From Abiotrophia defectiva_A (GTDB taxonomy: Bacteria > Bacillota > Bacilli > Lactobacillales > Aerococcaceae), in NCBI GenBank assembly GCA_963546405.1, contig CAUUNL010000004.1, positions 1 through 47,757 on the forward strand: a stretch of DNA of 47,757 bases. Reading direction: 5' to 3'. This document shows, in pieces, positions 1 to 7,093 of this stretch. Position numbers and translations under genes: made by a program. The notes below the pieces were generated by a model. The model did not search any database, was not told the origin of the DNA, and saw nothing but the letters and a program-made list of their open reading frames with translations. The number at the start of each line of letters is the position of its first letter. The first letter of the stretch is position 1.

Positions 1-2
1 TT

Positions 3-30
3 CCCATTATATCATATATGATACAATGGG
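3..30. repeat. Near-perfect 28-bp palindrome at window edge
   Basis: Two 14-base arms, CCCATTATATCATA and TATGATACAATGGG, meet with no spacer and differ from perfect symmetry at one pair. It lies about 20 bp beyond the dacA terminator, in what may be the promoter region of the next gene to the left. Its CCC...GGG ends resemble the palindromes at 5280 and 47725. Its function is unknown: an operator or an RNA hairpin are both possible. Confidence 0.5.
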
Positions 31-39
31 AAGTTTTCT

Positions 40-77
40 TAGTTAGAAAAACCGGCTGAGAATTAGCCTCAGCCGGT
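40..77 (-). terminator. Intrinsic terminator of dacA
   Basis: A perfect 10-bp stem (ACCGGCTGAG / CTCAGCCGGT) with a 7-nt loop. On the minus strand it is followed by a T-rich stretch. It sits just downstream of the dacA stop codon. Confidence 0.85.
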
Positions 78-84
78 ATAAGTC

Positions 85-1299
85 TTAGTTAAAGATCCCA
101 AAGATACTACGCATAAAGTTAGTAAATGGGTTGTTGCGGCGGTTAGGGAGATTCTCAACGTTTTCTTCCTTGCTGCCTGCTGCTTGAGCCTTGCTTGCAG
201 CTTCTTCTGCAGCGGCTTTGGCTGCTTGAGCTTCCTTCTCTGCTTGAGTTGGCAGTAGGTTGGTAGCCAAGCCTTCTAATTGATAGAGTTCAGGGTGCTT
301 GTTCAAGCCGTCCAAGAGAATCTTGGTTTCTTCATAAGAAGAGTAAGGTTCTTGAACCCCCATAACAACAGCAATCATCTTACGGCCATTTTCAGTTGTA
401 GTAGTGACGAAGCATTTGCCGGCTTCATCCGTATAACCAGATTTTAGGCCCGTTACACCTGGGCGACCGTATTGAGCCCCATCAAGGAGCAGGTTGTTGT
501 TGGCCATTTTAATTGGATGGTCGCTGTCTTTGGCCATGGTGTATTCACGGGCAGAAGACAGTTCTAGGATTTGTGGGTATTTTTCAGTGATGTATTGGGC
601 CATCAGGGCAACATCAGCTGCAGACATTTTGTTCTGGCTGTCCTTGGTTGACCCTTCAATCCAGTAGCTTTCTGGTAGGTATTTGTTAGGTGCCCCAGAT
701 GTGGTGTAGAACTCATAGTTCTCAATGCCCCATTCATCTAGTTGGCGACGAATGGCAGCAACAGCTTCTTGTTCAGAACCGTAGATGTGAGACATCAGAA
801 GAGTAGTCGCATCGTTACCAGATGCTAACATAATCCCGTATAAGAGGTCTTGGACGGTGTATTCTGCATCGGTCACTAGGCCAGCATTAGATAATTCCGC
901 ATTGTCGGTGAAATCACGGACAATGGATTCAGGTGTCTTAATCTTATCGTCTAGTTTAATTTTGCCTTCCTCGATGGCTTTGTAGGTCAAGTAAACTGAC
1001 ATAATTTTGGACATAGAAGCAATTGGATAAGGCTTATTCCCTTCACGTTCCATCAAAACCTTGTGGGTATCTTGGTCAATCACGACATAAGAACGGGTAT
1101 CTTCGGTTAGGCTATTTAATTCTTCAGGGTAGCCACTCGGCATGGTGAAGCTAGATGCTTGGCTGGCTTGAGTTTGGCTAAAATCCTTAGTTAAGTCTGG
1201 GGTTTTCTTTAGCTCTTGGGCCATAATAGGGCTAGCTAAACCTAGTAGGGTAGTGCTCGCTAGAGTGAGTAAAACGAGCTTAGTATGTAACTTGGTCAT
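85..1299 (-). CDS. dacA: D-alanyl-D-alanine carboxypeptidase (low-molecular-weight PBP, DacA type)
   Basis: A secreted peptidase that trims the terminal D-Ala from peptidoglycan pentapeptides and so controls cross-linking. The 404-residue product starts with a Sec signal peptide (about residues 1-27, ending in MAQ). It then shows the penicillin-binding motifs in order: SxxK at S95-K98, SGN at 160-162, and K286-S287-G288 in place of the more usual KTG. After the peptidase domain comes an Ala/Glu/Lys-rich segment (about 350-380) and a short hydrophobic/amphipathic C-terminus (NFMRSIFGIF) that fits the membrane anchoring typical of this family. The start is backed by AGGAGG about 10 nt upstream on the minus strand. 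It is monocistronic, with its own promoter and terminator. Family assignment is secure; the exact paralogue is less so. Confidence 0.93.
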   Translation of the reverse strand: MTKLHTKLVLLTLASTTLLGLASPIMAQELKKTPDLTKDFSQTQASQASSFTMPSGYPEELNSLTEDTRSYVVIDQDTHKVLMEREGNKPYPIASMSKIMSVYLTYKAIEEGKIKLDDKIKTPESIVRDFTDNAELSNAGLVTDAEYTVQDLLYGIMLASGNDATTLLMSHIYGSEQEAVAAIRRQLDEWGIENYEFYTTSGAPNKYLPESYWIEGSTKDSQNKMSAADVALMAQYITEKYPQILELSSAREYTMAKDSDHPIKMANNNLLLDGAQYGRPGVTGLKSGYTDEAGKCFVTTTTENGRKMIAVVMGVQEPYSSYEETKILLDGLNKHPELYQLEGLATNLLPTQAEKEAQAAKAAAEEAASKAQAAGSKEENVENLPNRRNNPFTNFMRSIFGIFN

Positions 1300-1336
1300 C
1301 GAGTCTAATCCTCCTGTTATTTGGACCTATATAGTC

Positions 1337-1366
1337 ATTGTATCAGAAAAAAGAAGCATATGCCAA
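1337..1366 (-). promoter_or_regulatory. Candidate sigma-A promoter of dacA
   Basis: On the minus strand: TTGGCA, an 18-nt spacer, then TACAAT preceded by TGA (extended -10). It lies about 40 bp upstream of the dacA start. Confidence 0.55.
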
Positions 1367-1400
1367 TAAATTTAGCCCATATTTCCTATTAGATAGGCCG

Positions 1401-1700
1401 TTAGAAGAGTTCTTCTGGGGCTATACCGGCTTCCAAGGCAGTCAGATTGGCTGGGTCCAGGTGAATGAGGGCCTGGATTTGGCCTTGCCCATCCAAACCT
1501 AGCACGGCTAAACCGTCTTGGCTCCCTTCAAAGTCAAGTTGGGCTTGCCAACCGGCCTGGCTCATGTAGGTCATAAGCCTTTGGGACCAGTATTGACGGC
1601 GGGCCAAGTAGCACTCGACTTCTTGCCGGGGAATCCAGTAATTGTCAATCAGCACAGTGGCCGTTAGGCGAAATCCCTTGGTAAGCTTGGGGTTAGGCAT
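1401..1700 (-). CDS. Small protein of unknown function
   Basis: A 99-residue protein that I do not recognise. It is probably real: the minus-strand start is preceded by AAAAGGAG about 8 nt upstream, and the reading frame fills the gap between two promoters. It has no signal peptide or membrane segment. The sequence is rich in Trp, Tyr and Gln (for example QYWSQRLMTYMSQAGWQ) and ends in a hydrophobic/acidic stretch, suggesting a small soluble alpha/beta domain. It is divergent from the exporter-like gene at 1853 and shares its upstream region, so the two may be co-regulated. No catalytic motif is visible. Confidence 0.6.
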   Translation of the reverse strand: MPNPKLTKGFRLTATVLIDNYWIPRQEVECYLARRQYWSQRLMTYMSQAGWQAQLDFEGSQDGLAVLGLDGQGQIQALIHLDPANLTALEAGIAPEELF

Positions 1701-1787
1701 AGATATGGCTCCTTTTCGGGGTGTACTTTCATAGTATAGCTAATAATTGCGAAGATTTTGTGAAGATAGCTAAAATACTAGTGGGGA

Positions 1788-1816
1788 TTGTTATTTTTCG
1801 GCTCAGATGGTATAAC
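1788..1816 (+). promoter_or_regulatory. Candidate promoter of the ArAE-like gene
   Basis: TTGTTA, a 17-nt spacer, then TATAAC, 36 bp upstream of the start at 1853. Confidence 0.5.
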
Positions 1817-1852
1817 AATAGAAGAAAAAGATAAGAGAAGGGAGGGGGCGCC

Positions 1853-2833
1853 ATGTCCCTGCCATTACGAACTGCTAAATATACCCTGGCTGTCTTAGCG
1901 GCGGCGCTAACGGCTCAGGCGCTGGGACTCTTGAATCCGATGACAGCGGGGGTCATTGCCCTCTTGAGCTTGTCGGATACACGTCGGACTACGCTCAAAT
2001 TGGCTCAGGAGCGATTAGTGTCCATGGTATTGGCCTTGGCTCTGGCTTGGTTGCTCTTTGCTAGTCTGGGCTTTAATATACTTAATCTAGCTCTCTTCCT
2101 GGTCATCTATGTGCCCCTCAGCTATCGGCTCCAGCTCATGTCGGGTCTAGTGGCTAGCACGGTCCTCGTCACCCAACTCTTAGGTTGGCAGTCGCTAGCT
2201 GCCTCCTATTGGCTCAATCAAGTGGGGCTCTTTGCCATTGGGGCAGGGCTGGCCCTAGCCTTTAATAGCTATATGCCGTCCAAAGAAGACCTAATTCTGG
2301 CCCACAGGGCGCGGATCGAAGACCAGCTACGCCAGCTGCTTTTGACTATTCATGATTCCTTGCGCCAGCCCAAAGCTAGAAGAGAAACGGACCTAGCCGG
2401 CTTAGCGGCCCTTAATCAGGAACTAGAGGCAGCCCTGACCACGGTCTTGGCTGAGCGTGACAACCGCCTCTTCAAGCAGACCAATTATGATGTCCACTAT
2501 GTTGAAATGCGCCAGGCTCAGGCCCAGCTTTTGGAGCAGATGATGACCACCCTGCCGGACTGTTTCTTAGAGAGCGAAGAAAGCAAGGTCTTGGCGGGTA
2601 TTTTCTACCTGACAGCTAGCCAGTTGGAAACGGCCAATCCAGGCACCTATCTTATGGCCGATATCCAGGCCTTGCTAGCCTATTATCGGGAGCGACCCTT
2701 ACCGGTTAGCCGGCAGGAATTCGAGAATCGGGCCCGACTCTTCCAACTCTTGAATGACCTGAGTCGCTTTATCGCCCTTAAGGTAGCCTTCTACCAGACC
2801 TATGCCCAAGACTGGCAGGCGGAACAGGATTAG
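1853..2833 (+). CDS. Aromatic acid exporter (ArAE_1/DUF939) family membrane protein
   Basis: A 326-residue protein with the layout of Gram-positive ArAE/FUSC-type proteins. The N-terminal half (about 8-145) is nearly all hydrophobic, with five or six membrane segments. The conserved-looking core includes NPMTAGVIALLSLSDTRR at about 28-45, where a short positively charged turn follows the second segment. From about 150 to the end is a soluble, helical, charged cytoplasmic domain (ArAE_1_C type). By family it may export aromatic or other organic acids, but substrates for the short Gram-positive members are largely unproven. The start is supported by GGGAGGGGG 5 nt upstream. It is monocistronic, followed directly by the thrS leader promoter, with no obvious terminator of its own. 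Confidence 0.75.
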   Translation: MSLPLRTAKYTLAVLAAALTAQALGLLNPMTAGVIALLSLSDTRRTTLKLAQERLVSMVLALALAWLLFASLGFNILNLALFLVIYVPLSYRLQLMSGLVASTVLVTQLLGWQSLAASYWLNQVGLFAIGAGLALAFNSYMPSKEDLILAHRARIEDQLRQLLLTIHDSLRQPKARRETDLAGLAALNQELEAALTTVLAERDNRLFKQTNYDVHYVEMRQAQAQLLEQMMTTLPDCFLESEESKVLAGIFYLTASQLETANPGTYLMADIQALLAYYRERPLPVSRQEFENRARLFQLLNDLSRFIALKVAFYQTYAQDWQAEQD

Positions 2834-2836
2834 GGC

Positions 2837-2865
2837 TTGAATTCTTCAAGCAAAAGTGGTATAAC
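2837..2865 (+). promoter_or_regulatory. Promoter of the thrS T-box leader
   Basis: TTGAAT, a 17-nt spacer, then TATAAC. It begins a few bases after the stop codon of the preceding gene and about 20 nt before the T-box stem I. Confidence 0.7.
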
Positions 2866-2883
2866 ATATCTAGAATCTTAATC

Positions 2884-3139
2884 GAGAGTGAAGCCATGAG
2901 TGGCTAGTCGCGTGCACAAGAGAGGGATGGGTTGGTGCAACATCCTGGCGCTATAGTTGCTTACCTCTTCACTGACTTCTTGACCTAAGGGCAATAATTC
3001 GCCTGTTAAGTCAAGACGGTTGCTTCCGTTACCAGCACCAAGAGGCTTTTGCCAATGGCAGAAGCAAATTTGGGTGGAACCACGTTATCAACGTCCCATT
3101 GACTCTGTGTCGCAATACCAGAGTCAATGGGATTTTTTA
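2884..3139 (+). promoter_or_regulatory. T-box leader (threonine) controlling thrS
   Basis: A tRNA-sensing leader. The base of stem I is AGTGAAG (2887-2893) paired with CTTCACT (2967-2973). The specifier position directly 5' of the closing strand reads ACC (2963-2965), a Thr codon, followed by U rather than the usual purine. The T-box core GGGTGGAACCACG is at 3072-3084. The terminator is a 13-bp stem (3094-3106 with 3120-3132) followed by a T run. Uncharged tRNA-Thr would favour the antiterminator. The leader fills most of the 360-bp gap before thrS. Confidence 0.93.
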
Positions 3140-3195
3140 TTTCCATTGATTAAGACTGTCGACCATGCACTATTATCCAATGAGGAGGAACTATT

Positions 3196-5139
3196 ATGTC
3201 TCAAATCGCCTTAACTTTCCCAGACGGCAGTGTCCGTCACTATGACAAGGGCGTCACCGTCGATCAAGTTGCTGCTAGCATCGGCTCTTCTTTAGCCAAA
3301 GCAACCTTAGCCGGTAAATTCCAAGGTCAATTGGTGGACCACGACCGGCCTTTGGAAGCTGACGGGACCATTGAAATTATCACCGACAAGAGCCCAGAAG
3401 CCTTAGAAATTATGCGCCACTCAACCGCCCACTTGATGGCTCACGCCTTAACTCGCCTCTATCCTGGTATTCATTTTGGGGTAGGGCCTGCCATTGAATC
3501 AGGTTTCTACTACGATACTGACAAGGAAGTCCAATTAACTGAAGACGACCTACCTGCAGTTGAAAAGGAAATGAAGAAAATCATCAGCCAGAACTACCCA
3601 ATTGTAAGACGGGAAGTGTCTCGGGCTGAGGCTCTAGAACTCTTCAAGCACGACCCTTATAAGGTCGAATTGATTACTGACTTACCAGCAGATGAAGTCA
3701 TCACTGTCTATCAACAAGAAGACTTTACTGACCTCTGCCGTGGGATTCATGTGCCATCAACAGGCAAGATTAAGGTCTTCAAGCTGCTTAGCTTGGCTGG
3801 GGCTTACTGGCGTGGTAACTCTGACAACAAGATGATGCAACGGGTTTATGGTACAGCCTTCTTCAAGCAAGCTGACCTAGATGAATTCTTGCGCCTACGC
3901 CAAGAAGCCAAGGAACGTGACCACCGTAAATTAGGGAAAGAACTGGGTATCTTCATGGTGTCCAAGGAAGTAGGTTCTGGTTTACCATTCTGGTTACCAA
4001 AAGGGGCAACCATCCGTCGCGTCATTGAACGTTATATCATGGACAAGGAAATCAGCTTGGGCTATGACCATGTTTATACCCCAATCATGGCCAAGGTAGA
4101 CCTCTATCAAACATCTGGCCACTGGGCTCACTACAAGGACGACATGTTCCCACCAATGGACATGGGCGATGGCGAAATGCTAGTCTTACGTCCAATGAAC
4201 TGCCCACACCACATGATGATTTATAAGAATGACATCCATTCCTACCGCGAATTGCCAATCCGGATTGCGGAATTAGGCATGATGCACCGTTATGAGAAAT
4301 CAGGTGCCCTATCTGGTTTACAACGGGTTCGTGAAATGACCCTGAACGACGCTCATATCTTCGTGCGTCCTGACCAAATCAAGGAAGAATTCATCCGCGT
4401 ACTGGACTTGATTAAGGCGGTTTACCATGACTTTGGGATTACAGACTACCGCTTCCGTCTCAGCTACCGTGATCCAGAAAACAAAGAGAAATACTTTGAC
4501 GATGATGCGATGTGGGAAAAGGCGCAAGCTATGCTTAAGGAAGCCATGGATGAGTTAGGCTTAGATTACTTCGAGGCCATCGGGGAAGCAGCCTTCTACG
4601 GGCCTAAATTGGACATCCAATTCAAGACTGCTATTGGTCTGGAAGAAACCATGTCTACCATTCAGTTGGACTTCCTCTTGCCAGAACGCTTCGACCTGAC
4701 TTATGTTGGGGAAGATGGGCAAGATAACCACCGTCCAGTGGTCATCCACCGTGGGGTTGTGTCTACCATGGAACGTTTTGTGGCTTATTTAATCGAAGAG
4801 TACAAGGGCGCCTTCCCAACTTGGTTGGCACCTGTTCAAGTGGCCCTCTTGCCAGTTAGCCTAGAGGCTCATAGTGACCGCGTTCAAGAAATCTATGAAG
4901 ACTTGAAGGCCAAAGGTTTCCGTGTGGATATGGACTTGCGTAATGAGAAGTTGGGTTACAAGATTCGTTCCGCTCAAACAGCTAAGATTCCTTACCAAAT
5001 TGTTATTGGGGACCAAGAAGTGTCTGAAGGCACGGTTAATGTCCGCCACTACGGTTCTGCTAAGTCAGAAAGCTACAGCTATGACGACTTTGTCCGCCTC
5101 TTAAGCGAGGACGTTGCTAACAAGAGCCGTCTTAACTAA
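3196..5139 (+). CDS. thrS: Threonyl-tRNA synthetase
   Basis: Charges tRNA-Thr in the cytoplasm. The 647 residues match the full bacterial length. The N-terminal TGS domain is about 1-62. The editing (tRNA_SAD) domain carries H75-x3-H79 and a downstream CRGIHVPSTG. The class II catalytic core contains RPMNCPHHM, with the zinc-binding Cys, and RVREMTLNDAHIF. The C-terminal anticodon-binding domain is about 545-640. The start ATG follows GAGGAGGAACT. The T-box immediately upstream with a Thr specifier independently supports the assignment. It is expressed as a single gene ending in a strong terminator. Confidence 0.98.
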   Translation: MSQIALTFPDGSVRHYDKGVTVDQVAASIGSSLAKATLAGKFQGQLVDHDRPLEADGTIEIITDKSPEALEIMRHSTAHLMAHALTRLYPGIHFGVGPAIESGFYYDTDKEVQLTEDDLPAVEKEMKKIISQNYPIVRREVSRAEALELFKHDPYKVELITDLPADEVITVYQQEDFTDLCRGIHVPSTGKIKVFKLLSLAGAYWRGNSDNKMMQRVYGTAFFKQADLDEFLRLRQEAKERDHRKLGKELGIFMVSKEVGSGLPFWLPKGATIRRVIERYIMDKEISLGYDHVYTPIMAKVDLYQTSGHWAHYKDDMFPPMDMGDGEMLVLRPMNCPHHMMIYKNDIHSYRELPIRIAELGMMHRYEKSGALSGLQRVREMTLNDAHIFVRPDQIKEEFIRVLDLIKAVYHDFGITDYRFRLSYRDPENKEKYFDDDAMWEKAQAMLKEAMDELGLDYFEAIGEAAFYGPKLDIQFKTAIGLEETMSTIQLDFLLPERFDLTYVGEDGQDNHRPVVIHRGVVSTMERFVAYLIEEYKGAFPTWLAPVQVALLPVSLEAHSDRVQEIYEDLKAKGFRVDMDLRNEKLGYKIRSAQTAKIPYQIVIGDQEVSEGTVNVRHYGSAKSESYSYDDFVRLLSEDVANKSRLN

Positions 5140-5157
5140 TAGGTATTGAATAAATAG

Positions 5158-5215
5158 AAAAGGGCTAGATCCTGCCTGCCGTCCTTGGGGACCAGGCAGA
5201 ATCTAGCCTTTTGGC
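5158..5215 (+). terminator. Terminator of thrS
   Basis: A long two-part hairpin. The outer stem is AAGGGCTAGAT with ATCTAGCCTT and the inner stem is CCTGCCTG with CCAGGCAG. It is followed by a T-rich stretch. Confidence 0.85.
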
Positions 5216-5279
5216 TTTTATCACAGGCAAGGAAAGCACAACTTGTGTCTGATAGAGCACGTAAATTTGCTGGCTCATA

Positions 5280-5313
5280 CCCTATCTATCAATAGATAGA
5301 TTGATAGATAGGG
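5280..5313. repeat. Perfect palindrome, 14-bp arms, 6-nt loop
   Basis: Arms CCCTATCTATCAAT and ATTGATAGATAGGG flank the loop AGATAG. It is intergenic, about 65 bp past the thrS terminator and about 55 bp before the candidate promoter of the next gene. It has no T run, so it is not a conventional terminator. The element at 47725 has the same CCCTAT-N-TATC / GATA-N-ATAGGG outline. The rest of this 300-bp gap (5216-5279 and 5314-5368) shows nothing I can name. Confidence 0.75.
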
Positions 5314-5368
5314 TGGCAGATGCAACTAGAAGAGACCAAGCTAAAGACAGACTTTGCTTATGGCATGA

Positions 5369-5398
5369 TTGGAAATTTCCGGCCAAATAGGGTAAAAT
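5369..5398 (+). promoter_or_regulatory. Candidate promoter of the O-antigen-ligase-like gene
   Basis: TTGGAA, an 18-nt spacer, then TAAAAT, 42 bp upstream of the start. The -35 overlaps the small palindrome GGAAATTTCC. Confidence 0.5.
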
Positions 5399-5440
5399 AA
5401 GAAGGTAATAATTGACCCTGATCAACGAGGAGTAGCTTAT

Positions 5441-6673
5441 ATGGAAACTACTGAAAGCAAGCAGGTGACACGGCCAACGTTCCGCGATCTAATGTCGCAG
5501 CCTGCAGTCATTATGACTTATGTAAGTATCTTAATTCTTTTTCCTTTTTATATTAGTGTACCAGCGGCTGTTTTGGCCGTGAGCTTGATTTTTTGGAAGT
5601 ACCGCCGGCGCCTAGGCAAGATTGCCCTAGGGACGGGCTGGTTTGGCGCTGGGGCCATCTTTAGCTTTATGATTGCCTTTGCCAACCGCAACCAGTATGG
5701 TATCTGGGCAGCCATTGGTTTTATCCTAGTTTGGACCTTCTTCCGGATTTATCGCAATTTTGTCACGCCAGACCTGCTCATTAAAATGCTGAATATTATT
5801 GGCTTAGGCAGCATTGGAACTAGTCTCTATGCGATTTATCAGTACCTTGCCTTTATAGCCAGTCATGGTTTCCCGCTAGATTATATTGTGCGGGATCCTA
5901 ATCCTAAGCATCGGGCCATGTCCACACTCTTTAATGCCAACTATTATGGGCTCTTCTGTATTTTTGCCCTCCTGATAGGGGCCTACCTTTTTGTCAAGGC
6001 AGGCACTAAGAAGGCCAAGGTCTGGTATGGTCTCAGCATGGTCTTGAATGTGGTCGGCATCTTGCTGACGGCCTCTCGCATGGCCTTGCCGGCCCTGGTA
6101 GTGGGAACCATCACCTTTGTTTTCTTCATTAATCGGCGCCTAGTCCTGTGGCTAGGTGGGATTGGGTTAGCAGGAGCCTGCTTGGTCTTCTTCTTCCCAG
6201 AACTCCTGGCGCGCTTTACCTCGGCTTCCTTCTCTCATAGCTTAGAAGAGCGGGAAATGATTTGGCGGGCTGCTTGGGGTATCTTCACCGATTATCCTTT
6301 AACAGGGCGGGGACCTATGTCCTACTTCAGTTTCTTCTATCTCTATGGTGGTAAGGGACAACCTCACGCCCATCAGATTTTCCTAGAGTTCCTCTCTTCT
6401 TATGGTCTCTATGGGACGGCAATCTACTTGATTGGGACGGTTGGCTACTTCCGTGAGCGGGTGGCCCTCTGGTTCAAACCAGAAGTTCAAGCTGAGATTG
6501 GGCTAGTGACCGCCATGATTGTCACCGTCTTGGTCCATGGCCTCAGTGATGTTGCGGTCATGTGGCTACAGACCGGCTACATTTTCCTTTTCATCGTAAC
6601 TTGTCCAGTGGCAGTTTGGGAAGCCCTGGCTTCTTATCGGTCAGAAGATGGCTATCTAAAAATTAAAGCATAA
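5441..6673 (+). CDS. O-antigen ligase / Wzy-like polytopic membrane protein
   Basis: A 410-residue protein with about ten to twelve membrane segments. Near residues 275-325 is a long extracytoplasmic loop with the Wzy_C-like pattern: EMIWRAAWGIFTDYPLTGRG, then QPHAHQIFLEFLSSYGLYG. This matches the usual H-x-H-N and G-x-x-G features of O-antigen ligases and polymerases. In Gram-positive bacteria such proteins polymerise or attach surface polysaccharides; the substrate cannot be told here. The start ATG has GAGGAG 9 nt upstream. It stands alone between thrS and groESL, not in a polysaccharide cluster, so its partners must be elsewhere. It has its own promoter and terminator. Confidence 0.8.
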   Translation: METTESKQVTRPTFRDLMSQPAVIMTYVSILILFPFYISVPAAVLAVSLIFWKYRRRLGKIALGTGWFGAGAIFSFMIAFANRNQYGIWAAIGFILVWTFFRIYRNFVTPDLLIKMLNIIGLGSIGTSLYAIYQYLAFIASHGFPLDYIVRDPNPKHRAMSTLFNANYYGLFCIFALLIGAYLFVKAGTKKAKVWYGLSMVLNVVGILLTASRMALPALVVGTITFVFFINRRLVLWLGGIGLAGACLVFFFPELLARFTSASFSHSLEEREMIWRAAWGIFTDYPLTGRGPMSYFSFFYLYGGKGQPHAHQIFLEFLSSYGLYGTAIYLIGTVGYFRERVALWFKPEVQAEIGLVTAMIVTVLVHGLSDVAVMWLQTGYIFLFIVTCPVAVWEALASYRSEDGYLKIKA

Positions 6674-6681
6674 GTTTCAAA

Positions 6682-6708
6682 AAGCAAGTGCCTATCACTT
6701 GCTTTTTT
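6682..6708 (+). terminator. Terminator of the O-antigen-ligase-like gene
   Basis: A 9-bp stem AAGCAAGTG / CACTTGCTT with a 5-nt loop, followed by a T run. Confidence 0.85.
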
Positions 6709-6737
6709 GACTATTTTAGACTATTATAAAAGAGTGG

Positions 6738-6764
6738 TTAGCACTTGAGGTGTTTGAGTGCTAA
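6738..6764 (+). promoter_or_regulatory. CIRCE operator (HrcA site) of groESL
   Basis: TTAGCACTT, a 9-nt spacer, then GAGTGCTAA. This matches the CIRCE consensus except for the last base of the left arm (T for C). HrcA repression of the operon is therefore expected. A possible promoter upstream is TTGCTT at 6699 with TATTAT at 6722 (17-nt spacer), which would place its -35 inside the preceding terminator; this promoter is weakly supported. Confidence 0.92.
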
Positions 6765-6791
6765 GTCTGAGTATGAATGGAGGAAAATAAT

Positions 6792-7058
6792 ATGTTAAAA
6801 CCATTAGGCAAACGACTGGTAATTGAAGTAGCCCCAGCAGAAGAAAAAAGCCTCGGAGGCTTGATCTTATCTAGCGCCGCCCAAGAAAAACAAGAGACCG
6901 GGACGGTCCTAGCAGTCAGCAAGGAAGTAGCAAGCGCTGGCGAAGTAACAGTCGGTGACCGCGTTGTTTTTGAATCTTATGCAGGCGTGACCGTTAAGCA
7001 AGACGGCCAAGAATATTTAGTAATTGAATTAGACCATGTCTTGGCTGTTTTAGACTAA
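6792..7058 (+). CDS. groES: Co-chaperonin GroES
   Basis: The 10-kDa lid of the GroEL chaperonin. The 88 residues begin MLKPLGKRLVIEV and contain the mobile-loop region (EEKSLGGLILSSAAQEKQE) and the C-terminal VIELDHVLAVLD strand typical of the family. An in-frame ATG exists 15 bp earlier (6777), but the ribosome binding site GGAGG (6779-6783) lies inside that extension, so the start is set at 6792. It is the first gene of the CIRCE-controlled groES-groEL operon, 35 bp before groEL. Confidence 0.96.
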   Translation: MLKPLGKRLVIEVAPAEEKSLGGLILSSAAQEKQETGTVLAVSKEVASAGEVTVGDRVVFESYAGVTVKQDGQEYLVIELDHVLAVLD

Positions 7059-7093
7059 GCACAAGGCAGAGAATAGAAAAGGAGTGACTCTTG

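Noticed and set aside
3020..3214. 64-residue reading frame upstream of thrS
   Set aside because: It lies in the T-box antiterminator/terminator region and overlaps the thrS start; no ribosome binding site or protein features.
5280..5313. Palindrome as a simple intrinsic terminator
   Set aside because: No T run follows on either strand, and the thrS transcript already ends at a strong terminator 65 bp before it.
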